A stretch of 20,607 bases of DNA from Deltaproteobacteria bacterium (GTDB taxonomy: Bacteria > Desulfobacterota > Desulfobacteria > Desulfobacterales > UBA11574), in the NCBI GenBank assembly GCA_019313505.1, contig JAFDBA010000012.1, positions 1-20,607 of the forward strand. The letters run 5' to 3'. The notes below the pieces were generated by a model, which saw nothing but the letters and a program-made list of their open reading frames with translations, ran no database searches and had not been told where the DNA came from. Both the position numbers and the translations under genes were made by a program. Below, piece after piece: positions 1 to 8,396 of this stretch (position 1 is the first letter of the stretch; each line of letters begins with the position of its first letter).

Positions 1-1455
1 AAACTCCAGCAAAGGATTATTTTCGGGAACAACGGTTTGATCGATCCCACCAGCATCGAAGACTATATATCGGTGGACGGATATTCGGCCCTTGAAAAAG
101 CGCTTTTTGATATGGCACCGGAAGAGATCATTGATCAGATCAAAAAATCGGGTCTAAGGGGACGCGGCGGCGGTGGATTCCCCACAGGCATTAAATGGGC
201 GACTTGTGCCAAGCATGACGGTGATCGATACGTGATTTGCAATGCGGATGAAGGGGATCCCGGCGCTTACATGGACCGGAGCCTGTTGGAAGGGAATCCC
301 CACAGTGTTTTGGAAGGGATGATTATCGGCGCCATCGCCGTAGGGTCTCATGAAGGATATGTTTATGTGCGCCATGAGTATCCTCTGGCAGTAAAAAACT
401 TTTCACTTGCATTGGAAAATACCAGGAGACTGGGACTTCTGGGAGAAAATATTTTAGGCTCGGGATTTGATTATGATATTCATATCAGTCGAGGCGGCGG
501 AGCCTTTGTGTGTGGTGAATCCACCGCTTTAATGGCATCGCTTGAAGGAAATCCCGGCCGGCCTCGAGCAAAATATATTCATACCGTGGAAAGGGGATTT
601 CGTGAGAGCCCTTCATTGCTGAATAATGTGGAAACCTGGGGCAATGTGCCGGTGATTATCAATAAAGGTGCTGATTGGTATGCATCCATCGGGACTGAGA
701 ACAGCAAGGGGACCAAGATATTTTCGCTTGTTGGAAAAGTGGTCAACACCGGTTTGGTTGAAGTTCCCATGGGGACGAGCTTAAGAACTATTATTTTTGA
801 TATCGGCGGCGGAATACCCAAAAAGAAGAAGTTTAAAGCTGTTCAAACGGGAGGTCCTTCAGGAGGATGTATTCCGGAACAGTTTCTGGATTTGGGCGTC
901 GATTTTGACGAGCTTAACAAAGTCGGTTCCATCATGGGTTCCGGCGGAATGATCGTAATGGACCAGGATACCTGCATGGTCGATATTGCTCGTTATTTTC
1001 TTGATTTTCTTAAAGAGGAATCATGTGGCCAGTGTAATCCCTGCCGGGAAGGGATCAAGCAGATGCTGGAGATTTTAACCGATATCTGTAATGGCAAGGG
1101 TAAGGACGGGGATATTGAGCTTCTGGAAGAATTGGGAATGATGATTCAGAAGTTTTCCCTTTGTGGTCTGGGCACTTCTGCTCCGAACCCGGTGCTTACA
1201 ACTATTTTATATTTTCGTGATGAATACGAAGCCCATATCAGGGATAAAAAATGCCCTGCCGGCGTTTGCAAACCGCTCTTTTATTATGAAATTGATCCGG
1301 AACTGTGTACCGGCTGCACCCTGTGTGCCAAAAGATGTCCGGAGGAGGCCATCACCGGCGAAAAGAAAAAACCTCATAAGTTGGACAATGAAAAATGTAT
1401 CAAATGTGGTATTTGCTACGAATCATGCAAGTTTAATGCTGTTGTCATTAAATAA
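1..1455 (+). CDS. NuoF-like NADH-binding FMN/iron-sulfur subunit (5' partial)
   Basis: This is the NAD(H)-oxidising or -reducing flavin subunit of a soluble electron-transfer complex, related to NuoF and to HydB/HytB of bifurcating hydrogenases. The frame is open from base 1, so the start lies upstream; the TTG at 37 is only an internal codon. Visible parts are the nucleotide-binding glycine loop GRGGGGFPTG (160-189), the FMN-site segment CNADEGDPGAY, an SLBB region near 770-870, the N3-type [4Fe-4S] motif ESCGQCNPCREG (1018-1053) with its fourth Cys in SLCGLGTSAPNP, and a C-terminal double [4Fe-4S] ferredoxin (CTGCTLCAKRCP and CIKCGICYESC). That C-terminal ferredoxin is typical of HydB-type proteins and absent from respiratory NuoF. 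The gene is followed after 27 bases by the NuoG-HdrA fusion, so it probably delivers NADH electrons to HdrA. A NuoE-like subunit upstream is expected but not visible. Confidence 0.93.
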   Translation, partial: KLQQRIIFGNNGLIDPTSIEDYISVDGYSALEKALFDMAPEEIIDQIKKSGLRGRGGGGFPTGIKWATCAKHDGDRYVICNADEGDPGAYMDRSLLEGNPHSVLEGMIIGAIAVGSHEGYVYVRHEYPLAVKNFSLALENTRRLGLLGENILGSGFDYDIHISRGGGAFVCGESTALMASLEGNPGRPRAKYIHTVERGFRESPSLLNNVETWGNVPVIINKGADWYASIGTENSKGTKIFSLVGKVVNTGLVEVPMGTSLRTIIFDIGGGIPKKKKFKAVQTGGPSGGCIPEQFLDLGVDFDELNKVGSIMGSGGMIVMDQDTCMVDIARYFLDFLKEESCGQCNPCREGIKQMLEILTDICNGKGKDGDIELLEELGMMIQKFSLCGLGTSAPNPVLTTILYFRDEYEAHIRDKKCPAGVCKPLFYYEIDPELCTGCTLCAKRCPEEAITGEKKKPHKLDNEKCIKCGICYESCKFNAVVIK

Positions 1456-1482
1456 TCTAAGGATATAAAAAGATTAAATACT

Positions 1483-4400
1483 ATGATTACATTCAAGCTT
1501 AACGGGAAAAAAGTCCAGGGGGAAGAAGGAGATTATATCCTTCAGGTCGCTGAAAAATACGGGGTTGAAATCCCTACATTGTGTCATCATAAAGCCCTTG
1601 AACCGGCCGGCATGTGCCGTCTGTGTACCGTGGAACTATATGATGGACGTCGCACCCGTTTTGTAACCGCCTGCAATTACCCCATCTGGGAAGGTATGGA
1701 GGTTAAAACTGACACTGAGACGGTACATGATGGTCGTAAACTGATTGTAGAATTGCTACTTGCCCGCTGTCCGGATGTTCCCATCATTAAAAAACTGGCG
1801 GACCAATACGGTATTGAAGAACCGCGCTTTACAAAAGAAGACGAGACATGTATTCTTTGCGGTCTTTGCGTCCGCGTATGTGAAAGAATGGGAAACAGCG
1901 CTATCAGCCTGACAGGTCGTGGTGTTGACATGAAAGTGGATACTCCTTTCCATGTTCAGACCGATGTTTGTATGGGCTGTGGCGCCTGTGCTTCAGTATG
2001 CCCTACCGGGCATATCACGATAGATAAAATTCGAGCCAACATTTCCAAATACGATTTAGAACCGATTCCCTCCGAATATGATATGGGGCTTGTGGGACGT
2101 AAACCGATTTATGTTCCCTATGCCCAGGCTGTTCCTAACACCCCGGTCATTGACCGTGACAGGTGCATTCATTTCAAAACCGGCGGTTGTAAAATCTGCA
2201 CGGAATTTTGCGGAGTAAATGCCATTGACCATTCCCAGCAGGATGAAATAGTTGAACTTGACGTGGGAGCAATCATAATTGCCCCCGGCAGCAAGACTTT
2301 TGATCCCGCGGTTCATGATACTTTCGGCTACAAAAAGCACCCCAATATTGTAACCAGCCTTGAATTTGAAAGAATTCTATCAGCTTCCGGGCCATACGGC
2401 GGTCATCTTGTCCGGCCCTCTGATCATAAAGAGCCTGAAAAAATCGCATGGCTGCAATGCATAGGGTCCAGGGATGAGCATTTGGGCTCCCAGGGTTACT
2501 GCTCCGGAGTTTGCTGTACCTATGCCGTCAAGGAAGCAATACTGGCCAAAGAACACAGCAGCGGGGATCTGGATGCAGCTATTTTTTATATTGACATACG
2601 AACTTATGGAAAAGACTTTGAAAGATATTACAACCAGGCAAAGGATGAAGCGGGAGTTCGTTTTGTCAAATCCAAGATCACCAACGTTACTCCCGTTGAC
2701 GGCACTGGAAGGCATCTCATCCGATATGTGGACGAAACGGGTAAGAAGATCGATGAGGAATTTGATATAGTGGTCCTTTCCGTGGGCCTGATGGCAACTG
2801 AGGAAGGAACAGAACTGGCTCAGAGATTAGGCGTTGATCTGGACCATTACAACTTTGCCAGCACCAGCAGTTTTACACCGGTTGAAAGTTCAAAGCCGGG
2901 TATTTATGTCTGCGGTGCTTTTGAGGCGCCCAAGGATATTCCTACATCGGTTGTCGATGCCAGTGCCGCAGCAGGTGTGGTGGGAAGCAGATTGTCCGAA
3001 GCCCGGTGGACCCATACAAAAACAAAACATATACCCGATGAGATAGATGTTAGGGAAGAAGCCCCACGGGTTGGCGTTTTTGTATGTCGTTGCGGCACCA
3101 ATATTGCGGGTGTTGTCGATGTTCCTGCAGTGGTGGAATTTGCCAAAGGTTTGCCCGGTGTTGTCCATGTGGAAGAGAATATGTTCAGTTGCTCCCAGGA
3201 CACCCAGGAAAACATGACCGTAGTCATCAAAGCACATAAGCTGAACCGGGTGGTTGTGGCCTCCTGTACCCCGAAAACCCATGAGCCGCTTTTTCAGGAG
3301 ACTCTAATTAACGCGGGTATCAATAAATATCTGTTCGAGATGGCAAATATCCGAAACCAGTGCTCCTGGGTTCATAAAAACGACCCGGATGCGGCCACGG
3401 AAAAGTCTAAAGATATGGTCAGAATGGCCGTAGCCAAAGCGACCCTGTTTGAACCATTGGAAGAAGCGACCATGCCGATTACCCATGCGGCTCTTGTTAT
3501 CGGAGGCGGCGTTGCCGGTATGGAAGCAGCCAAAAACATGTCAAGCCAGGGATATCGGACTTATCTGATCGAGAAAACCGAGGTTTTAGGCGGACAGGCA
3601 CGGCATCTCCACGAAACCTGGCGGGGCGAAGATGTTCAACAGTATCTGACCACCTTGATTGATGAGGTCCAGTCTGACAATAACATAGAAATATTTTTAA
3701 ATTCCCGGATTACACAAGTGGAAGGGTTTGTAGGAAATTTCAAAACGACCATCCAAAACGGCAGCAAGAGCAATGTTCTGGAACATGGTGTAACCATCAT
3801 TGCATCCGGTGCTTCGGAGTTAAAGCCGGACGAGTATTTGTACGGGCAGGATTCCCGTGTTGTCACCGGTCTGGAACTGCAAAAGCGGTTTATTGAGAAT
3901 GATCCTGCTTTAGGACAACTAAAAACGGCTGCATTTGTCCAGTGTGTCGGTTCTCGCAATCCGGAGCGACCTTACTGCTCGAAGGTCTGCTGTACGCAAT
4001 CCATAAAAAGCGCCCTGAAACTCAAAGAAATAAATCCCGAAATGAACGTCTTTATTCTTTACAGGGATATGCGCCCATTTGGATTGAGAGAGGATATTTA
4101 CCGGAAGGCACGTTCCGGGGGTATTGTTTTTATTCGTTACGACTTTGACAAAGACTTGGCTGTATCTGTCGAGCAGGAAGATCTGCAGGTAACATTCAGC
4201 GACAAAGTTCTCGGACGACAAATGAAAATTAATCCCGATCTTTTGATTCTCGCTTCCGCCATTGTTCCTGACGCGGAAAATCCCCTGGCGCAGCTTTACA
4301 AAGTGCCCCAGAATCAGGACAGTTTTTTTGCGGAAGCCCATGTCAAACTCAGGCCTGTCGATTTTTCCACGGACGGTGTCTTCGTATGCGGACTTGCTCA

Positions 4401-4728
4401 TGCACCAAAACCAATAGATGAATCCATTACTCAGGCTCAGGCTGCATCATCCAGGGCAGTAACCGTTCTTGCCATGGAAAACATCAAGCTGGGGGGGATA
4501 ATCTGCCATATTTCTCCGGAGCTATGTTCCGGATGTCTGGGGTGTATCAATGTTTGTCCCTTTGGCGCCATCACATTCGATTATGAAAAGTTAGTGGCTG
4601 AAGTAAACCCGGCATTGTGCAAGGGCTGCGGAGCCTGTGCGGCGGCATGCCCTTCCGAGGCACCAATCCTGATGGGATTTAATAACAATCAACTTTATGC
4701 TCAGATCAAAGGCGCATTGAGCGTGTGA
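1483..4728 (+). CDS. NuoG-like / tandem HdrA fusion protein
   Basis: This 1081-residue protein joins a NuoG-type electron wire to a double HdrA. Residues 1-180 are NuoG/HydA-like: a [2Fe-2S] domain (C34, C45, C48, C64) and two [4Fe-4S] clusters (C123-C133 and C163-C173). At EYDMGL (198-203) the sequence becomes the ferredoxin insert and the C-terminal half of an HdrA unit (CKICTEFCGVNAI, then ERILSASGPYGGHL). A second HdrA unit follows: VCRCGTNIAG (from 534), a TrxR-like FAD fold with GGGVAG (674-679), and a C-terminal double ferredoxin (from about 1014; CSGCLGCINVCP, CKGCGACAAACP). The first unit has lost its N-terminal Rossmann half with the GxGxxG loop and the DCAMC/U motif, so probably only one FAD remains. 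HdrA is the flavin-bifurcating subunit in methanogens; here it likely splits or merges electrons between NADH, ferredoxin and formate. The stop is TGA with no matching downstream hairpin. Confidence 0.92.
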   Translation: MITFKLNGKKVQGEEGDYILQVAEKYGVEIPTLCHHKALEPAGMCRLCTVELYDGRRTRFVTACNYPIWEGMEVKTDTETVHDGRKLIVELLLARCPDVPIIKKLADQYGIEEPRFTKEDETCILCGLCVRVCERMGNSAISLTGRGVDMKVDTPFHVQTDVCMGCGACASVCPTGHITIDKIRANISKYDLEPIPSEYDMGLVGRKPIYVPYAQAVPNTPVIDRDRCIHFKTGGCKICTEFCGVNAIDHSQQDEIVELDVGAIIIAPGSKTFDPAVHDTFGYKKHPNIVTSLEFERILSASGPYGGHLVRPSDHKEPEKIAWLQCIGSRDEHLGSQGYCSGVCCTYAVKEAILAKEHSSGDLDAAIFYIDIRTYGKDFERYYNQAKDEAGVRFVKSKITNVTPVDGTGRHLIRYVDETGKKIDEEFDIVVLSVGLMATEEGTELAQRLGVDLDHYNFASTSSFTPVESSKPGIYVCGAFEAPKDIPTSVVDASAAAGVVGSRLSEARWTHTKTKHIPDEIDVREEAPRVGVFVCRCGTNIAGVVDVPAVVEFAKGLPGVVHVEENMFSCSQDTQENMTVVIKAHKLNRVVVASCTPKTHEPLFQETLINAGINKYLFEMANIRNQCSWVHKNDPDAATEKSKDMVRMAVAKATLFEPLEEATMPITHAALVIGGGVAGMEAAKNMSSQGYRTYLIEKTEVLGGQARHLHETWRGEDVQQYLTTLIDEVQSDNNIEIFLNSRITQVEGFVGNFKTTIQNGSKSNVLEHGVTIIASGASELKPDEYLYGQDSRVVTGLELQKRFIENDPALGQLKTAAFVQCVGSRNPERPYCSKVCCTQSIKSALKLKEINPEMNVFILYRDMRPFGLREDIYRKARSGGIVFIRYDFDKDLAVSVEQEDLQVTFSDKVLGRQMKINPDLLILASAIVPDAENPLAQLYKVPQNQDSFFAEAHVKLRPVDFSTDGVFVCGLAHAPKPIDESITQAQAASSRAVTVLAMENIKLGGIICHISPELCSGCLGCINVCPFGAITFDYEKLVAEVNPALCKGCGACAAACPSEAPILMGFNNNQLYAQIKGALSV

Positions 4729-4745
4729 TTTCAGTGACAAGTGAT

Positions 4746-4758
4746 CCGCCTCAGGCGG
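4746..4758 (+). repeat. Short hairpin and TGAC-rich spacer before mvhD
   Basis: The 67-base spacer between the HdrA fusion and mvhD holds a perfect short stem, CCGCC-TCA-GGCGG. It sits among TGAC-type words (GTGACAAGTGA at 4734-4744; ATTGACTAATGACTAAGGATT from 4762). No T-tract follows, so it does not look like a terminator. Similar TGAC words recur at 20414-20455. The shared vocabulary suggests dispersed intergenic repeats; a role in mRNA stability is conceivable but unsupported. Confidence 0.5.
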
Positions 4759-4795
4759 GACTATTGACTAATGACTAAGGATTAAGGAGAACAAG

Positions 4796-5293
4796 GTGAA
4801 AGAGGATATTTTTGAGCCCAAAATCATTGCTTTTATGTGCAACTGGTGCGCATATGGCGCAGCTGATCTGGCGGGTGTAAGCCGCATGGAGTACCCGCCT
4901 AATATTCGGCCCATTCGTGTCATGTGTTCGGCCACCATATCACCTCACCACATTTTGAGGGCCTTTCAAAGCGGAGCTGATGCGGTCCTGGTGGGCGGGT
5001 GACATGTTGGCGACTGCCATTACCTGTACGGTAATTTCATGACGATCAAGCGGATGACGTTTTTGCAGGAGCTTTTGAATTTTATGGGGTTAGAAGGCCG
5101 TCTGCATCTGGATTGGATATCTTCGGCAGAGGCCCAAAAATTTGTTCAGGTGGTTACTGATTTCACCGAAAAGATCAAGGCGATGGGTCCGAGCCCTTTG
5201 ACAGGTGAACTTGACCTGTCTGCCATCGAGAGCAAATGTGAGGCCGAGATAGAAGCCAAGAGCGCAGAAGTTGAGAGCGTAGAGGGAGGATAA
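4796..5293 (+). CDS. mvhD: MvhD-like iron-sulfur subunit, selenoprotein (Sec69)
   Basis: This is a homologue of MvhD/VhuD, the small [2Fe-2S] protein that passes electrons from a hydrogenase or formate dehydrogenase to HdrA. It reads as 165 residues from GTG at 4796 (AAGGAG at 4784-4789) to TAA at 5291-5293 when the in-frame TGA at 5000-5002 is decoded as Sec69. Expected features fall on both sides of the TGA: CNWC (15-18), C44, then GGUHVGDCHYLYGN, where the family has GCHPGDCHY. Interruption at a conserved Cys, with conserved sequence continuing in the same frame, argues against a pseudogene, and methanococcal VhuD is a known selenoprotein. A hairpin lies 17 bases downstream (5019-5035). 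Val71 replaces the usual Pro. The C-terminal 30 residues are an acidic, Glu/Ala-rich extension. The gene ends one base before the next start. Confidence 0.93.
5003..5035 (+). promoter_or_regulatory. Putative bacterial SECIS element of mvhD (left copy)
   Basis: Directly after the TGA at 5000-5002 lies a perfect 6-bp stem, ATTACC (5019-5024) and GGTAAT (5030-5035), closing the loop TGTAC. The loop contains a GU pair at positions 27-28 counted from the U of UGA. Bacterial SECIS elements lie within the coding sequence just after UGA, with G and U in the apical loop for SelB binding. The right-hand mvhD has the same stem at the same offset. Confidence 0.7.
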
Positions 5294-5294
5294 T

Positions 5295-6164
5295 ATGGAA
5301 GAGCAGATGAAAGAATGGCCCGAACCTTTCAGCACTACTGGCGGTAAAACCAGCATGCTTGTTACGATGCAGGAGCAGGTCAAAGAGTGGCTCGATCAGG
5401 ACAAGGTAGACCTGTTTTTAGGATATAAGATGGTGCAGAAACACCCGCTGCCCCATTGTTTTACCAAGGATAATCTTGACGAGGTTGATGAATTAATTGC
5501 CGGCCAGGCACGGTATTCCCTTGAGAAGATAGCCACAAAGATTGCTGCTGAGCGTCCTGAAATAAAAATAGGCCTGCTGGCTCGTGACTGTAACCAGAGG
5601 GCTTTGAATGTTCTATATGTCTGGAATCAATTGAATCCTGACAATTTGGAGACAATCAACGTTAATTGCTGCCCTTCCAAACTCAAGGAACATGGGGATT
5701 GCTCCTACCTCGAGCCAGAACAGGTAGGATCTTTTAAGAAAATGATTGGCATAGACAATATTATAGAAGTTAAAGCGGCCGAAGAGTTCAGCCAGGAAGA
5801 CCGCTTCAACCGCTGGATGTATGAATTTCAAAAATGCCTGAAGTGCTACGGGTGCCGCAATATCTGTCCGGTTTGTTTTTGCGAGGAATGCAGTCTTGAG
5901 CATACGGACCTGATCGCTACTGGCAGCATTCCGCCCGAAGTTCCGATTTTTCACCTTGTCAGGGCGGTGCATATGGGAGGCCGGTGCATAGACTGCGGCC
6001 TGTGCGAAGATACATGTCCCGTGGATATTCCATTGAGGTTGCTTTACCGCAAAGTCAATGAAACGGTGGAAGATGTATTTGGCTATGTAACCGGAACCAA
6101 CGCAGATCAATCTCCATTCAACCTGCTGGGTGATGAGGTGACACTGAAGATAAAGCCGATCTAA
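5295..6164 (+). CDS. FrhB/FdhB-like iron-sulfur protein, Hdr/Fdh partner
   Basis: This 289-residue Cys-rich soluble protein is distantly related to the FrhB/FdhB beta-subunit family. The N-terminal half carries the family-type segments ARDCNQRALNVLY (96-108) and NVNCCPSKL (122-130). The C-terminal half has a cluster motif CLKCYGCRNICPVCFCEEC (181-199, seven Cys) and a ferredoxin motif CIDCGLCEDTCP (231-242). In methanogens FdhB links FdhA to MvhD and HdrA. Here the gene lies between mvhD and fdhA with a one-base gap to mvhD, so the same linking role is inferred. Whether it binds a flavin cannot be seen. The start ATG at 5295 has a strong GAGGGAGGA site at 5282-5290. A paralogue lies at 19402-20349. 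Confidence 0.82.
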   Translation: MEEQMKEWPEPFSTTGGKTSMLVTMQEQVKEWLDQDKVDLFLGYKMVQKHPLPHCFTKDNLDEVDELIAGQARYSLEKIATKIAAERPEIKIGLLARDCNQRALNVLYVWNQLNPDNLETINVNCCPSKLKEHGDCSYLEPEQVGSFKKMIGIDNIIEVKAAEEFSQEDRFNRWMYEFQKCLKCYGCRNICPVCFCEECSLEHTDLIATGSIPPEVPIFHLVRAVHMGGRCIDCGLCEDTCPVDIPLRLLYRKVNETVEDVFGYVTGTNADQSPFNLLGDEVTLKIKPI

Positions 6165-6236
6165 GAATTTAATATTGATAAAATAGAAAAAATGAATTTC
6201 AAATCAGTCAAACAAACTTTCAGGGAGTAAAAGGTT

Positions 6237-8273
6237 ATGGATTACAAAATAATTCCTTCGATATGTTCATATTGCGGATGTGGTTGCGGTGTGCTTTTTC
6301 AGGTGTTTGACGGAAAGCTTGTGGGTACCCTGCCGATGAAGACACATCTGGTGAATGAAGGAAAGCTGTGCATCAAGGGCTGGAATCTCCATGAGCATGT
6401 GGTTAGCGATAAGCGCCTGAAATCCCCAATGTTAAAGAAAGATGGGAATTTACAGGAAACCACATGGGATGAGGCCATCCAGACCACTGCGGACAAGCTT
6501 AAGGCCATTATCCAAAAACATGGCCCGGACAGTGTTGGCGTGCTTGCTTCTGCTAAAGTTACCAATGAAGAGAATTATCTGGCACAGAAATTTACAAGAG
6601 CGGCAATCGGAACCAACAATGTGGACCATTGTGCCCGGCTCTGACATTCCTCTACTGTGGTAGGTCTTGCCGCTGCGTTTGGGAGTGGAGCCATGACTAA
6701 TTCCATTGCGGAAATCGAGGATGCTGCCTGTATTTTCGTTATCGGTACGAATACAACGGAGAACCATCCTCTTATCGCCCGTCGCGTTTTCCGGGCCAAA
6801 GAAAAGGGTGCCAAGCTCATCGTGGCTGACCCCAGAAATATTCAGCTGGCCCGTTTTGCAGATATTCATGTGCGCCACCGCCTTGGAAGTGATGTGGCCC
6901 TGCTTAACGGTATGATGCATGTCATTATCAAAAATGACTGGCATGCAAAAAGCTACATCGATGAAAGGACCGAAGGGTTTGATGAATTAAAGAAAGTTGT
7001 TGAAACATACACACCGGATAAAGTTGAAGCCATATCCGGTATAGCTCAAGGGGACTTGGAAAGAATGGCAGAACTTTATGCCACAAATTCTCCCGCTGCA
7101 CTCCTTTATGCCATGGGAATCACCCAGCACACCACTGGTGTGGATAACGTCAAATCCTGTTGTAATATTGCCATGCTTTGCGGCAATGTGGGTGTGAGAA
7201 GCGGAGGTGTAAATCCTCTTAGAGGACAGAACAATGTCCAGGGCGCCTGTGACATGGGAGGTCTGCCCAACGTTTTTCCGGCCTATCAGCCGGTAACCGT
7301 TGAGGCCAATAATGAAAAGTTTTCTAAGGCCTGGGGAAAAAAGCTGCCGGATCAGATTGGTTACACCATAACCGATATGATTCCGGCCATGCTGAACGGG
7401 AAATTAAAGGCACTGTATGTGATTGGCGAAAATCCCATGATGAGTGATCCTGACCAGAACCATATTAACAAGGCCCTGGAAAAACTTGAGCTTCTAATTT
7501 GCCAGGACATTTTTCAAACTGAGACAACTCAAAAAGCTGATGTGGTTTTTGCGGCGGCTTCGGTTGCTGAAAAGGAAGGAACGTTTACCAACACTGAGCG
7601 CCGGTGTGTAAAGGTGAATATAGCTATTGATCCTGTCGGAAATGCACTTGCCGACTGGGAAATTATATCAAAACTTTCTACAGCCATGGGCTATAAAATG
7701 AGCTACGAAAATTCTGAAGAGATCTTTAATGAAATGACCTCTGTCACCCCCAGTTATGGAGGTATGACTTATGAGAGACTGGGGCTTGACGGGTTGCAAT
7801 GGCCCTGTCCGAATTCCGAACATCCCGGGACCCCATTTTTACATAAAGAACAATTTACCAGAGGTAAGGGCATGTTTCATGCCATCGAGTATCTCGACCC
7901 GGACGAGATGCCTGACGATAAATACCCATATTTTCTAACCACCGGTCGAAATTTCGCACATTTTCATACCGGCACCATGACGAGAGCATCTGCGCATCTT
8001 CATGCCGAACAGAAAACCGGATATGTGGAACTTAATCCTGAAGATGCCAATAAATTAGCGGTTCAAGACGGTGATATGGTTTTACTTTCCACGCGAAGAG
8101 GTGAAATGAAGACCCCGGCCAGGGTAACCAGCAAGGTAAAACCCGGTGTACTTTTCGTGCCGTTTCATTTTGCAGAATGCCCGGCCAATATACTCACCAA
8201 TCCGGCTTTTGATCCTATTGCCAAAATCCCGGAGTTTAAGGTTTGCGCTGCTAAAATCGAAAAAGCCCCATGA
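6237..8273 (+). CDS. fdhA: Formate dehydrogenase catalytic subunit FdhA, selenoprotein (Sec136)
   Basis: This molybdenum- or tungsten-pterin enzyme interconverts formate and CO2. Reading TGA 6642-6644 as Sec136 gives 678 residues, similar in size to E. coli FdhF. The N-terminal [4Fe-4S] ligands are C10, C13, C17 and C45, followed by the conserved Lys47. The active-site stretch is VDHCARLUHSSTVVGL, with Sec136 and His137 in the positions of E. coli Sec140 and His141. The formate-site Arg329 lies in NPLRGQNNVQGACDMGG. The molydopterin-binding C-terminal domain is complete (TGRNFAHFHTGTMTR, then HFAECPANILTNPAFDP). The true stop is also TGA (8271-8273), so SECIS context must separate the two meanings. 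No Tat signal is present, so the enzyme is cytoplasmic, which fits a complex with the Hdr/Nuo proteins upstream. It is the last gene of the operon, followed by a hairpin. Confidence 0.96.
6645..6673 (+). promoter_or_regulatory. Putative bacterial SECIS element of fdhA
   Basis: The sequence after UGA folds as GUGGUA (6657-6662), loop GGUCU (6663-6667), UGCCGC (6668-6673). Counted from the U of UGA, U17 (6658), G23 (6664) and U24 (6665) fall where E. coli fdhF has its SelB-recognised U17, G23 and U24, and the GGUCU loop matches fdhF as I recall it. Two stem pairs are G-U wobbles. Confidence 0.75.
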
Positions 8274-8303
8274 GCAGGAATATTACCCTGCAATTCAAAA
8301 TAA

Positions 8304-8340
8304 AGAGGCCTTTGATATAAATTTTATTTCAAAGGCCTCT
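8304..8340 (+). terminator. Strong hairpin terminator after fdhA
   Basis: A perfect 12-bp inverted repeat, AGAGGCCTTTGA (8304-8315) and TCAAAGGCCTCT (8329-8340), encloses a 13-base AT-rich loop. On the + strand it is followed by CGACTTTTTAGG, a short T run. It lies between convergent operons (fdhA ends 8273; the pilin gene ends 8397) and may also stop minus-strand transcription, where TTATTTTG follows the stem. Confidence 0.82.
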
Positions 8341-8396
8341 CGACTTTTTAGGTAAACAATCTGTGTCAACCCGGGATAAGGATTATTATCGTTAAA

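Noticed and set aside
4726..4745. Sec readthrough at the TGA ending the NuoG-HdrA gene
   Set aside because: Another in-frame TGA follows two codons later, so readthrough would add nothing, and the C-terminus is already complete after the ferredoxin domain.
4796..6644. mvhD and fdhA as frameshifted or nonsense-mutated pseudogenes
   Set aside because: Each has one in-frame TGA exactly at a known Sec/Cys position, a downstream hairpin and intact conserved sequence afterwards; selenocysteine explains all of this better.
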